Below are positions 8,583 to 17,483 of a stretch of 21,607 bases of DNA, piece by piece (position 1 is the first letter of the stretch; every line of letters begins with the position of its first letter). The stretch is from assembly GCA_037447655.1 (NCBI GenBank), contig JBBHKE010002586.1, forward strand, positions 7,501-29,107, given 5' to 3'. Made by a program: the position numbers and the translations under genes. The DNA is from Zygnema cylindricum (lineage: Eukaryota > Streptophyta > Zygnematophyceae > Zygnematales > Zygnemataceae). The notes below the pieces were generated by a model. It made no database searches. It was not told the DNA's origin and saw nothing but the letters and a program-made list of their open reading frames with translations.

Positions 8583-11500
8583 TTAGTGATCTCGCTCTTG
8601 CCGATGCCGCATTCTTCCCCTTTCCTCGATCTCTTCCATCGAATTGTCTTTGTACAAATCTGGGTGCTCTGAAAAAAAAAAAAGAGAAGAAAAAAAAGGA
8701 GTTTTCCATGGGATTAAGGAAATTATCACTGCATAATTTTTACATTTTCAACGTTTTCAATTTTCATCATTTTTACATTTTCAAAGTTTGAAAATATTCA
8801 ATGTTTTAAGGTTTTCATTTTTTAAAATTTTCAAGGTTTCATTTTTTTAGATTTTCAACATTTTTTCAACATTTTCAACTTCAACCTTCACAAATCTTGA
8901 CGTTTTTAGATTTTCAATGTTATAAATTTTTCAGCGTTATAATTTTTAACATTTTATTTCTTTTGGACATGAATATTATGGGCAACACTAGTGAATGTCA
9001 GCCCGAGATATTTTGTGATTTCAAAGCGAACTATAAAATGGGTTTTAAACTCAAAAACATCGTAAAATAAAAGAAGCAAATATCAGTACTATCGTACTAA
9101 CTAAGATGCAGTACAAATTTTACAATATGGAAAAAAGGGTGGTAAATATGTCAAGGTTCAAAAAAAACAAAAAAAACTTGCCAAAAGAGAAATGGGTAAC
9201 TATCTATAACAAATTGTTAAATCAACCCTTGAAAAAAAAAAAAAAACTGCTGGTTTTTCTTGGATACGTAATTTTTATAAAACGGGAAAAAAAAAAAAAC
9301 AAACTTCCCTTGACCATCAGAAATTTTAAATTTGAACTAAGCAATTTTCTTCAAGACATGGGTCTTCCCTTTAAAACAAAATCCAATAACTTCCATTAGA
9401 AAAGAAGATTGTCCCATTCTTCGACAAAATTAACATTTCCCGTTTTCAAAAAAGAGAACTCTTTTCAATTTTGTTTGTCTGAAAAGAAACCATATGTTTA
9501 GAAACACAAGAAAAATCTCAATGGAACCTTACATCACCTAAACCTTCCAGACAACATGTCCCGCTAAACAGTTTTCTCATCTTTAACATCTTTCCTTTTC
9601 ACATAATTCCTTTTAACATCTTTTTTTTTAACAATTCCTCTTTATTTTTTTTGAGTAAATCTTACCTCTCCGAAGTTTCTCTGCATATTCTCTCCCTCTC
9701 TGAAAGTAGTCTGCACTGTAACTCGCAGGAAGGGTTGTTTGTGGAGCTCTGAAACCATATTTATACACCAATAGAAACCAAAAACACATATCAAAAAGAC
9801 AGACAAAAAAAGACAATAGAAAGAAAGCTGGATGATATTTCTTTCGAAAAAAAAGGTGTTCTCAATCCATTTCTCATAAAGTCGACATCCCAAATCTGAT
9901 AAAATTAGCAGGATTGTACATCCTCCGAGGAAAAGACGAAACCACTACATTTTCAAATTAGCACTACCTTAAACCCTGTTTAGATCCATGTGCTTAACAA
10001 CCAGAAGAAAACAAAAAATCCAAAAACGAAAATGTAAGGGGTTCAGAAACCAACCTCCCTCTACCCACAAAAGGACGTCTTTCTTGCAACGCTTTTTTGG
10101 CAGCTTCTGTCTCCTCAATGTTTTTCACTTTGTACCTGCCCAAGAAAAAGGAGAAGGCAAAGAAAATGAAAGTTGAAAAAATGGTTTTCCCTTATCTTTA
10201 GAACAGTGGAAAAAAGGTAAAACGGACTCGTATGTCACGTTTCAGGAAAAAAAAAATGGACAGGTACAACAGCTAACAAACGCCTGAAAACAAGAAGTGC
10301 TTTGTGCAAATTATGCCAACCAAAGTGCATCATCTTTCCCCCTCTCTCTCCCCCAGCCCCCAACCCCGCCCCCTCCTTTTTAAATGAAATGCCACCATAA
10401 AGACTACAGTGAAAAGAGAAGAGGGAGAGGAGGGAGGGAGGGAAGGAAGGAGGGAAGGAGGGAGGGTGGGGAGTTTAGTGAGAGACCACTAATCTCAACA
10501 CTTCGAGTTGGAAAGAAAGGCATGAAGAAATTTCCTAGAAAAGGTAAGAATGAGGGCAAGATATTCTCTAATTTTACCCACAACATGTCACCCTTTAACC
10601 TTTATGAATCTTAAATTTGTAATTTCTATCAAAAACGCATAATTAATTTCTAAAAGATAATCGAATACGAGGTTAAGAAGCATCCAAATGAGGCTAAAAA
10701 AAATCATCTTAAAAGACAATGAAATATGAGGTTAAAAAACATCAAAACATCATTATAAAAGATAAGCAAATATGATGTTAAAGAAACCTCAATCTTAACA
10801 CCTAATTAAACACAACCTCAACAAACATTCTCTTAAAAAAACCACACATACCTTGAAAAACATCCCACTTATGGATGCCACGTAAGCTTGATACGTGCCA
10901 TGCGTACTCGCTCGCACCATCGCATTATCCGGCAGTCCCATATTCGCCACGCTATTGGTCGAGAATCTTGGCCGTTGACTCAAACTGTTGACTCGCACTT
11001 GGAGCGACGAATACGTGGCACCCGCGAGGGATATTCGTAAATTATACGTGCCACGAAGGACCTGGGAAAGGGGGAGGGGAGGGATAAGAGGGAAGGNNNN
11101 NNNNNNTCCGTCGACCTAAAATTTTAAGAACTTAAGTTTCAAAACTTGTCTCTTGTGTGAGCAACAACAGTTCACCTTATATGCCTATTTTTCTTCTTTT
11201 TACAATAAACAGTGTGTTCTCTGTTCAAAACTTTGAATTCAAGAATTTTAAAATCCAGCTGCCTCCAGAAAAAAAGTGTAAATCCAGCATTACAGTTTAA
11301 AAGTGTAATCATATTTTACTTAAAAAAATATTCTATGCTTTGCAGTAAAAAAATATTGCCTGATAATGTCGAAGATATGTGGGAGATGCAATAAAATCCT
11401 AATGTTGAAGTTATAGTTTGTATTTCCAGAATTTTTGTACAAGGAGCCTGTGTTTATACGGGATTAAAATGTTCACAAGAGGCAAAAAATATTCATAACA

Positions 11501-14500
11501 GGTTTTAAAACTTTTCCAAAGGAGTTTAAATTGGTTGAAAATGCTTAAAAAAGAAGTCAATAAAGATGTTAAAAATGTTCATAAACGGATTTCAAATGTT
11601 TACAGGGAAGACATACTCGATAGGAAGTTGAATTTCTGCGATTCCCGTTGTCCATGCAGTTGAGCCTTCATCGTTACTCGACCGTTTGACCTAGGAAGAC
11701 AAACAATACGGAAAAATAACAAAAAAGAAATCATTATTTATCAAACTCAAATACTATCCAAAGGCTGCCCAAACACAACGTTCTTTATGAAAACTGCCAG
11801 GAATTGGAACACACATTGGGATCCAATCTTTTCACTCGTATTTTAATTTTTATTTTCTGTACCTTCGTTTACTATTCTTTTCCGATTAGCTTCCTTTGAA
11901 AGTTCTGAGGTCAAACCTTGAGGTGATCAGGAATAGCGTAGAGCTCATCTTCTGTCGGGGCATTTTTTGTCTCATCTGAGATATTCACTCCCCTTTTCTT
12001 TGCCAGTTCCTGCTCGATATAACTCAACCTGACAGCAGAGAGAGAAAAAGATTGAGAGAGAGAGCTAAGCAAATTGTCGCTACACACCAGAACATGATGT
12101 GTTCAAAGAGTGATTAATGCGAATTAAAACAAGAGACTGTTAAGATTGCTACGACAGAAACGCTACAATTACTACAGGTCCACTTGGGCATTTGTTTTTT
12201 AGTGAAATCGTACAGAATCATACACTTGCATTCTACCAAACAGCCAATATCTATCTAAACTTTGTAACATTGTAAGTACAATAAACGTATATAACTTTTT
12301 GTCTAACACTAGTCATCCCCACAATTCTCGCAGTCGTTATTACGTTGGTGGCTGCCATGTCATCATGTCACACAATACTATAGTCTAAAAGTACGGTACA
12401 CCGTGAATTGCCATTAGCGTAAAGAAATAATTAGAATCAGAACTGTTTTACCATGAACAATTCCAGTTGCTGTCCAAATGATGTGGACAATTGTGAACAG
12501 CAAAAAAAACTAACGTCAAGATAAAACCAATTAAGATTAATAAGGCGTTTTGTGATCAAAAGGCAATAAAAAAAGAAACAGAACTAGTGTTATCAGCGAT
12601 AATAGGGATTAACGATGTAGTTACAGCTCTATTCATTTATTTTGAGAGACTCGGACACCTACGATGAGCAGACGCAATGTCAGAACTGTACTTTCTGTCC
12701 ACTTCATTTTGTCAGGTACTGACAGGACGTCCAGCTGCCTGTCAGTAGATGTACAGAAAACCATTGTCAAATAACAGGCTGCTCTGTAGGCTCCAGGTGT
12801 ACAATTTCACTAAAAAACAACGTCCAGGTGGTTTTGTAGTGATTAAGTATTACAACTTTCCCCTAAAAAAGACATTAAAATGAGAATAACAACTGACAAA
12901 CCACACGCCTGACTGTAATGTAGTGTGGACTATACAAATTTACGTGACCACTGGAAGTGTGGCCTGATGCCAACCAGAATAATTAAGAAAGGAACAAAAA
13001 AAATGGACTACAAGATTTCACAAGATTTTTGTTTTCTACTTCCTGATCATATAATTAGGACATAATGCATCCAATTACAATTAGCGATTTACCACTTTTT
13101 GCATGATAAGTCTTAATCACGACAGTTATGGTGCCTCTTTTTTTGGGAAGGAGGGGCTGATTGCACACACATTTGTGTAGAAAAGAGGATATACTGGAGA
13201 AGCATAAGTAAACTGAGGCCTTTTTCAACCTCACAAAAATATGCCGTGCAATGAACAAATTATCATAAAAGGGATTAACCACTTTTCTTCCCGTACATTT
13301 TCTTAGAATTACTGCACAACGTTTCAAACATGTCCTCATCTTCTTTCAATATCCAAACATTCGTAAAGGATTCCAAACTAATTATGGTGAAACATGTAAA
13401 ACATGTGAAAGATGTTTCCTCTGTCCATCAAAATAGTATAAGTTGCTCTTGCAAGATTTTAGGTGTCCTAAAAACTTAAAACATGGTTAGAATGGGCCCT
13501 CACATGGGTGTGAATGTGGTTTTATTTGAAAATTGGTGTTAAACTCAACACATTAGGATAAGAGACATTACAATGCAAGCTTCAGCACTTAACGTTTGAC
13601 AGCTTGAATGGAACCAATGAAAGCTTAGATGATTAGAACACGACAAATAAACAGTAGTTGCTAGAAGAGACTAAAGATTGATTCAAACAAGTCTACTGTG
13701 AAAGCTCTTTCACAACATACTATCTCTCTGCCGTTATGTTTAAATCAATCCAGAATTTTCGGAATTAGATTAAGCTAGGTTTCAAGAAACCATAAAGTGC
13801 ACTAACAATGTTGAAACAGTTATCTGCTTCAAAAAATGAATACGAATGTAAATTCATACATAGAAATAGCATGTTGACAATTCCGAGGTTAGGTTCCATG
13901 GCCAGTTTGTATCTCTTTGTACAACCCTGATCAAAGAACAGAATGTAGTGGAAGGAGAAAAATATTTCAAAGCGATTTAATTTGGTATGAACCAATTTTG
14001 GTGCAAACATTCAGTTCAGTTTTAGTTCTCCAACATCAAACCAACCCGAACTGGTCTACACAAAAACAAGAAATACTTGTGGAAGAAGCTATGATGGAAG
14101 TGGACAATGTAAACTTGTTGAGTACAGGGCAGATAAAAAGTGGACTAAATGTCTACTACTTTGTTGAGCAGGTAAAAAAGTGGTTACAATAAAAACTTTA
14201 AAACTATGTTCTTAAAAGAACAGGAAATCCACAACAACTTTCCGTATCACCTATATGTCCACTAACACTTCTGCCTCCCTTTTCGCTTCCTCTCCATTCC
14301 AATCATCCTCTTCCAAAACAGAACAAACAAACAAGCAAACAAACAAACAACAAAATCTCTCCAATAAATCAACATACAGTCTCTCTGCTGACCTGCAGGA
14401 GAGAAGCCTGGCCTTGGCTCACATGTTAGGGTCCTCCACTGTGACGGCTGTCTCTTGTGCAAAAGTATCCTGAAGCACAAGCTCCTCCTTCCCCTCCTCC

Positions 14501-15348
14501 GCCAAAATGCCGGGTTCTGCGACTGCCAAAGGCTTAGCAGGAGCTGCAGGCAGGGCCAAATGCTCCGCTATGATTCCTTTTGTGCGTTCCCGCTGCTTCT
14601 GAACCAGCTTTACTTCTTCCAAAGCTGACCTGAGACAACAGTGGAGCAGTACACCGTCGATCATTGTTAGCGTTATTTTTCTGGCCCTTGAACATAAAAT
14701 AGCGTTATGAAAAACAACTGGTTTTTCTTAGCTCTAGTTTAATAAGCGGTGCAAAGTTGTCCATGTTGATCGGACCTGAATTAGAATTAATAACAATAAA
14801 AAGACTCCACGTTATACAGTCTTTAGCGCTAATAACGATTCACAGAGGAGAGTTTGAAACAGGAGATATCTTGAGAGAAGGGTCCGTACGGAGAAAAGTT
14901 ACAAGGACCCGCAAGAGAAATGCTTAGCAGGTTCAGTGAGGTGCATGGCTTCTGATGTGTGAAGGTAGATAAAAACAAAGGGGAATGGTCAGGGATAATG
15001 GTACGGGAGGATAGACCAGGGGAACGCTAGTCAGATAGATAAGAGAAAAATGACAGAATTAGAAAGAGCGCTGGCAGGAAAAAGAGATTAAGAAGAACTG
15101 TAAAGCATTTAAAGAAGATGAAGGTTAGCAGAAAGAGTTTATGCCTATTAATTGAACTTTGCTTTATAATTTGCATTCACTCCTTCGTATTATCCTTAGT
15201 ACATGCCGTAAGACGCAGCAAGTAAGCAGCAGTAAATTACTACAAGGAGAGATGAAATTCCTTACTTTATGTCAACAGAATCCTCCTGGTTGTCATCATC
15301 TTCAAGTGCCTTTCGTTTTCGAAAATGCTTACGACTTTCCAAGCCCAT
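8583..15348 (-). CDS. C9orf78 / HCA59 / Tls1-family spliceosome-associated protein, seven exons
   Basis: Coding exons in transcript order are 15348-15266, 14629-14423, 12028-11917, 11690-11617, 10135-10055, 9748-9666 and 8668-8583. They total 726 nt, 241 residues plus stop. Every intron is GT-AG (donors AA|GTAAGG, AT|GTGAGC, AG|GTTTGA, GA|GTATGT, AG|GTTGGT, AG|GTAAGA), and the phases join without a break. The family is recognised from SALEEVKLVQKQRERTKGI (29-47), LQDTFAQETAVTVEDPNM (80-97), YIEQELAKKRG (100-110), DELYAIPDHLK (124-134), YKVKNIEETEAAKK (160-173) and SYSADYFQRG (195-204), all typical of plant Hep_59 / HCA59 proteins. Human C9orf78 binds the spliceosomal helicase BRR2, and fission yeast Tls1 affects splicing and telomeric silencing. 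A nuclear splicing role is inferred by homology. The N-terminal RKHFRKRK is basic. The tail after RREHPDLYKD (212-221) ends RHRQERDH, and the basic C-terminal stretch I expect in plant relatives is not seen. Either it has diverged or a last exon is missed. Confidence 0.9.
8669..9665 (-). other. Intron 6 of the C9orf78-like gene, with an ATTTTCAA-type low-complexity array
   Basis: This 997-bp intron is read on the minus strand. Around 8735-8960 the plus strand carries a degenerate array of CATTTTCAAC / GATTTTCAAT-type words about 8-20 bp apart. The 3' splice site has a long minus-strand pyrimidine tract (complement of 8671-8700) ahead of the AG at 8670-8669. The remainder is A-rich with A-runs near 9232-9246 and 9285-9299. 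No gene is visible inside. Confidence 0.7.
10651..10790. repeat. Degenerate tandem repeat, about three units
   Basis: Three successive units each begin AAAAGAYAA, then contain AATAYGAGGTTAA or a close variant followed by a CATC word. They start near 10651, 10710 and 10756. Unit lengths differ through small indels. It lies within intron 4 and shows no coding potential. Confidence 0.5.
10853..11060. promoter_or_regulatory. Intronic island with ACGTG, TTGACT and CCAAT motifs
   Basis: This segment is visibly richer in CpG than the AT-rich intron around it. It holds four ACGTG-core sites (GCCACGT 10877-10883, ACGTGCC at about 10893-10899, ACGTGGC 11013-11019, ACGTGCC 11046-11052), two TTGACT W-box cores (10975-10980 and 10988-10993, the first within TGACTCA), and an inverted CCAAT (ATTGG 10954-10958). 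ACGTGGC is the plant ABRE / G-box core bound by bZIP factors. On the minus strand the same bases form one open frame that ends at a strong donor (TTCAAG|GTATGT, exon edge 10852). It could be an enhancer, an internal promoter with an alternative first exon, or an unrelated insertion. Confidence 0.4.
11070..11092 (+). other. G-quadruplex motif beside the assembly gap
   Basis: The run GGGGGAGGGGAGGG, a six-base spacer and GGG form a canonical G3+N1-7 pattern. The ten Ns start four bases later at 11097. Such tracts often break sequencing or assembly, which probably explains the gap. Confidence 0.6.
11097..11106. other. Assembly gap (ten Ns)
   Basis: Ten consecutive N characters lie inside intron 4 of the minus-strand gene. 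The number is probably a placeholder rather than a measured length. Confidence 0.99.
12168..12844. mobile_element. MITE-like element with long TIRs in intron 2
   Basis: The two ends are imperfect inverted repeats of about 46 bp. The left (12168-12214) reads ATTACTACAGGTCCACTTGG, then GGCATTTGTTTTTTAGTGAA and ATCGTACA. The complement of the right (12798-12844) reads ATCACTACAAAACCACCTGG, then ACGTTGTTTTTTAGTGAA and ATTGTACA. Most positions match and the central GTTTTTTAGTGAAAT is perfect. The element is about 677 bp, has no transposase, and no clear target duplication was found. Near its right end TACTGACAGG and CCTGTCAGTA form a 10-bp hairpin at about 12716-12748. Confidence 0.65.
12397..12440. 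repeat. Degenerate CACCGCG-family terminus
   Basis: TACACCGTGAATTGCCATTA, then GCGTAAAGAAATAATTAGAA, matches the left end of the CACCGCG elements (TACACCGCGAATCGTAATTA, GAGTAAAGAAAAAATTAGAG) with only scattered changes. A possible decayed right end (TTAACGATGTAG) ends near 12618, implying a relic of about 220 bp nested within the 12168-12844 element. Confidence 0.5.
14322..14353. repeat. (ACAA)n microsatellite
   Basis: About seven ACAA/CAAA units with one substitution (AAGC) lie in intron 2, roughly 70 bp below the end of exon 2 on the minus strand. Confidence 0.85.
14630..15265 (-). other. Intron 1 of the C9orf78-like gene
   Basis: This 636-bp intron has donor AA|GTAAGG and acceptor TCTCAG|. 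Apart from the MITE relic near its 3' end it is purine-rich on the plus strand (14870-15120) and contains no recognisable gene. Confidence 0.75.
14650..14849. mobile_element. Decayed CACCGCG-family MITE in intron 1
   Basis: The left end TACACCGTCGATCATTGTTA, then GCGTTATTT, and the complement of the right end, GTGAATCGTTATTAGCGCTA, then AAGA, both align with the CACCGCG terminus, especially its variant at 12397 (GTGAATTGCCATTAGCG). The relic is about 200 bp. It starts 20 bp upstream (minus-strand sense) of the exon 2 acceptor of the C9orf78-like gene, so it lies next to, or supplies, the branch-point region. Confidence 0.45.
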
Positions 15349-15404
15349 ACTGACACTGATAGTAAGCTTCCTACCTCAAACGCAAGTAATGAAACAAATT
15401 TGAA

Positions 15405-15411
15405 ATTTATA
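15405..15411 (-). promoter_or_regulatory. TATA-like box of the C9orf78-like gene
   Basis: On the minus strand GTATAAATTTC lies about 60 bp upstream of the ATG at 15348-15346, giving room for a short leader of about 25-30 nt. Family G copy A begins less than 100 bp further upstream. The call rests on motif and spacing only. Confidence 0.45.
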
Positions 15412-15507
15412 CTACCTCCTAAAGGCTGATAACTAAGCTGCAATTTTCAAACCGAAACCTAAAAACATTAGGTTAGAGATTACAAATCTGCAGAGAGCGC
15501 TTGCAGA

Positions 15508-16354
15508 GAGGCTCCCTACAAGTTACAGAGGCTCCGTACAAACAGTACATATGACATACATCCCTGAAAAGCCGGTTCAGTATCACGCTTGCTGAGGGTG
15601 GCGTTCCATCAGGATTTTCTGTAGTTGTACGGCCAACAAGGCCAATATTACAGGATGCCACATTTTGAACGATGTTCTTTCGCGCAGGGTCTGTAATCCA
15701 CGTGCTCAAAATTGAGTGATACCACGTAAGATAAGATCTTACATTGAAAATCGTCAAATAGTTTTTAGTTTTTACACCGACCAACTTCAACTCGAAATCT
15801 TCATTTGCATACCATGTATGTGCGGACCAGGTCATCGTACCACACAAATTTTGTACTCTTTGCAGACGCTTGTCAGATGCCAGCTCAATTTTTTAGGGTT
15901 TTTGTTTTTTCGCGCGACGAATGAGCGCTGCCACAAATAGTGTGACGAATGGCTGGTAACAAAAATGGCGCGACGAAAGCTCGTTACGAGATTACTTTTG
16001 TGATTTCGGTTGGATTTCTGAATGTATATATCATGTGCGAAATTTTTCGATTTCCATTGGTTGCCATCTTGACACGTATGCTCATTATCCAACTTGTCGC
16101 CGCTCAAATATTTATGTAAATGGTGATGTACCTCTCAAGTAGTGGTACATCACCATTTACAGAAACTTTCGAAGCGAATGCTTCGCGAAAAAACATCCAA
16201 CGGTCATTGTTACCTCCCAGACCTTTGGAGAATATTGGCAAGATTCTCTGTAATGTTGTTCGCGTATAAAAACAAAATAAGAGGTACGACGTAGTACGGA
16301 TAGGTCCGGATTTCTGTAAACAACCTCACTTTTCGTCTGATGGAACGCCACCCT
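15508..16354. mobile_element. Family G element, copy A
   Basis: Inverted termini AGGGTGGCGTTCCATCAG (15595-15612) and its exact complement (16337-16354) bound a 760-bp element. The segment shared with copy B also takes in 87 bp outside the left terminus (15508-15594), which includes two direct copies of GAGGCTCCNTACAA. Copies A and B differ at only about a dozen sites, so the duplication is recent. No clear target duplication was found, and the class is unresolved; TIRs and lack of coding capacity suggest a non-autonomous DNA element. Minus-strand ORFs inside (such as 15473-15847 and 15832-16107) overlap in different frames and match no family I know. Confidence 0.75.
16115..16161. repeat. 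18-bp palindrome in family G copy A
   Basis: TGTAAATGGTGATGTACC (16115-16132) is followed after 11 bases by its exact complement (16144-16161). Just beyond, CGAAGC-GAAT-GCTTCG forms a second small hairpin. The copy B equivalent is at 18091-18139. Confidence 0.9.
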
Positions 16355-17483
16355 TAAACAATACATTTATTATCGTAAAAAAAAATGTGTGAAGTTTAAT
16401 TAAGTTGCAGTATATTTTTCATTAAATGTTTCATATATTTCTATGGAGTCAAAATAGGTCAATGCATTTCATAAACATTGCATTTGTTTCATGCGCATAT
16501 TCATTATTTCTAGGGCGTTTCATGCGTGCGTTTTATGTGTTTGGTACATGTAGTGCATGAGCCCATAACCTGTCTATATCTATCTACATCCTCCACGGTG
16601 TGGGATACAGCTGTGAAGTTGACGCTAACTGACCTTTCAACAAAAAACTTTGGACCAAATGAAGAACTTGCTTTCATATATTGAAAGATTACAACACGAA
16701 GGGATACCAAACATTTAGTATCCTTACTTTTCTTTCGGATTCTTTCACAACAGTTGCGGCTGCAGCTTAAGGAAAACAAAGCACCGCAATAATTACAAAA
16801 AGCTGCAGATAATGAAGAAAAATGACAAGAAAAAGAAAAGTCAAAATGTCTATTCAAACACATCTACCTTACGGGCATAAGAGGACAAACGATATATTTG
16901 GAATTATCCTACTCTAGACCTGTCCTGACACGCCCGCGTCACAAACTGGAATGTTAAATAATTTACGGAGCACTAAAGCAAAATGAAGAGGGATCTCAAA
17001 AACCGCCAACAGGAACGGAAAACCAGAAAGCCCGAAACCAGGAACGGCAACGGAAATTGCACTGGACTCCGATCGGGATGCCGAAACAGAATTCTTTTCG
17101 TCTCCTTTTTTTTTTTTTTTTTATTCCTTCAATTTTTCTCGGTCACTCTCGAGGCGTCCTCGGACTTCGAAGAGCCAATCGGAAGAAATTAGGATCCGAC
17201 GGAGATTCCAACGCCGGTACGGACGTCGGCGTGGACGCTTGCGATGTTCCTGCCGTTGGCAGATATTCGCGCGAACTTTGCGGCGGAGTACTGATTCTTG
17301 GCGAGTTTCCCGCCAAAAATGGCGAAAGCTTATTCGAAAGTCTATCGGAGCCAGGGCCGCTGCAATATTGTTCTTCAAACTCCCTTTCCTCGAGCGATGG
17401 AAGAGCAATGCGGCACCGGCATTGGTTCACAATCCAAGGGTGAACTGTGCACACATACAGACAAAGAGAGAGAGAGAGGGAGG
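16355..17483. other. Segment between the two family G copies
   Basis: The left half is AT-rich with no supported gene; a minus-strand ORF at 16510-16863 has ordinary composition but no recognisable domain. Around 17143-17440 the DNA becomes clearly richer in G+C and CpG and all three plus frames stay largely open. An ATG at 17319 sits in a good plant context (AAAAATGGCG) and opens a 75-codon frame that runs into copy B. This may be the first exon or 5' end of an unidentified gene, either interrupted by copy B or spliced near 17441. An (AG)n run at about 17460-17483 abuts copy B. Confidence 0.35.

Larger units (their letters stand above)
10136..11616 (-). other. Intron 4 of the C9orf78-like gene, containing the assembly gap
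   Basis: This 1481-bp intron is bounded by GA|GTATGT at 11617/11616 and CAG| at 10136. It holds a 56-nt pure purine tract (10411-10466), a three-unit degenerate tandem repeat (about 10651-10790), a motif-rich island (10853-11060), a G-rich run and ten Ns (11097-11106). Real length across the gap is unknown. Phase 2 on both sides (GA + G gives Glu159) shows that exons 4 and 5 join directly, without need for an exon hidden in the gap. Confidence 0.75.
12029..14422 (-). other. Intron 2 of the C9orf78-like gene
   Basis: This 2394-bp intron has donor AT|GTGAGC and acceptor TGTCAG|. It contains the TIR element at 12168-12844 and a (ACAA)n microsatellite at about 14322-14353. Between 12850 and 14250 I see only AT-rich sequence with short ORFs on both strands (such as 13055-13339 minus) that lack family features and have no supporting splice or start context. 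Confidence 0.7.

Noticed and set aside
10795-10998. Minus-strand ORF resembling a targeting-peptide-bearing first exon (Arg/Ser-rich, RFST motif) ending at a strong donor
   Set aside because: Its phase-0 end does not join in frame with the exon at 10135 (a stop follows within seven codons). Exon 4 (11690-11617) joins exon 5 perfectly, so the ORF is not part of the C9orf78-like protein. It is kept only as part of the intronic island.
13055-14192. Short ORFs on both strands in intron 2 (13055-13339, 13765-14010, 13917-14192)
   Set aside because: They have no domain, no splice-site or start context, and ordinary AT-rich composition.
15473-16107. Minus-strand ORFs in family G copies A and B that look like conserved proteins
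   Set aside because: They overlap in different frames, match no known family, and the old copy C does not keep them open. Similarity between A and B reflects recent duplication.
16510-16863. 117-codon minus-strand ORF with Cys-rich patches
   Set aside because: It has no recognisable zinc-binding pattern or family. One acceptor-like AG was seen but no supporting neighbouring exon.
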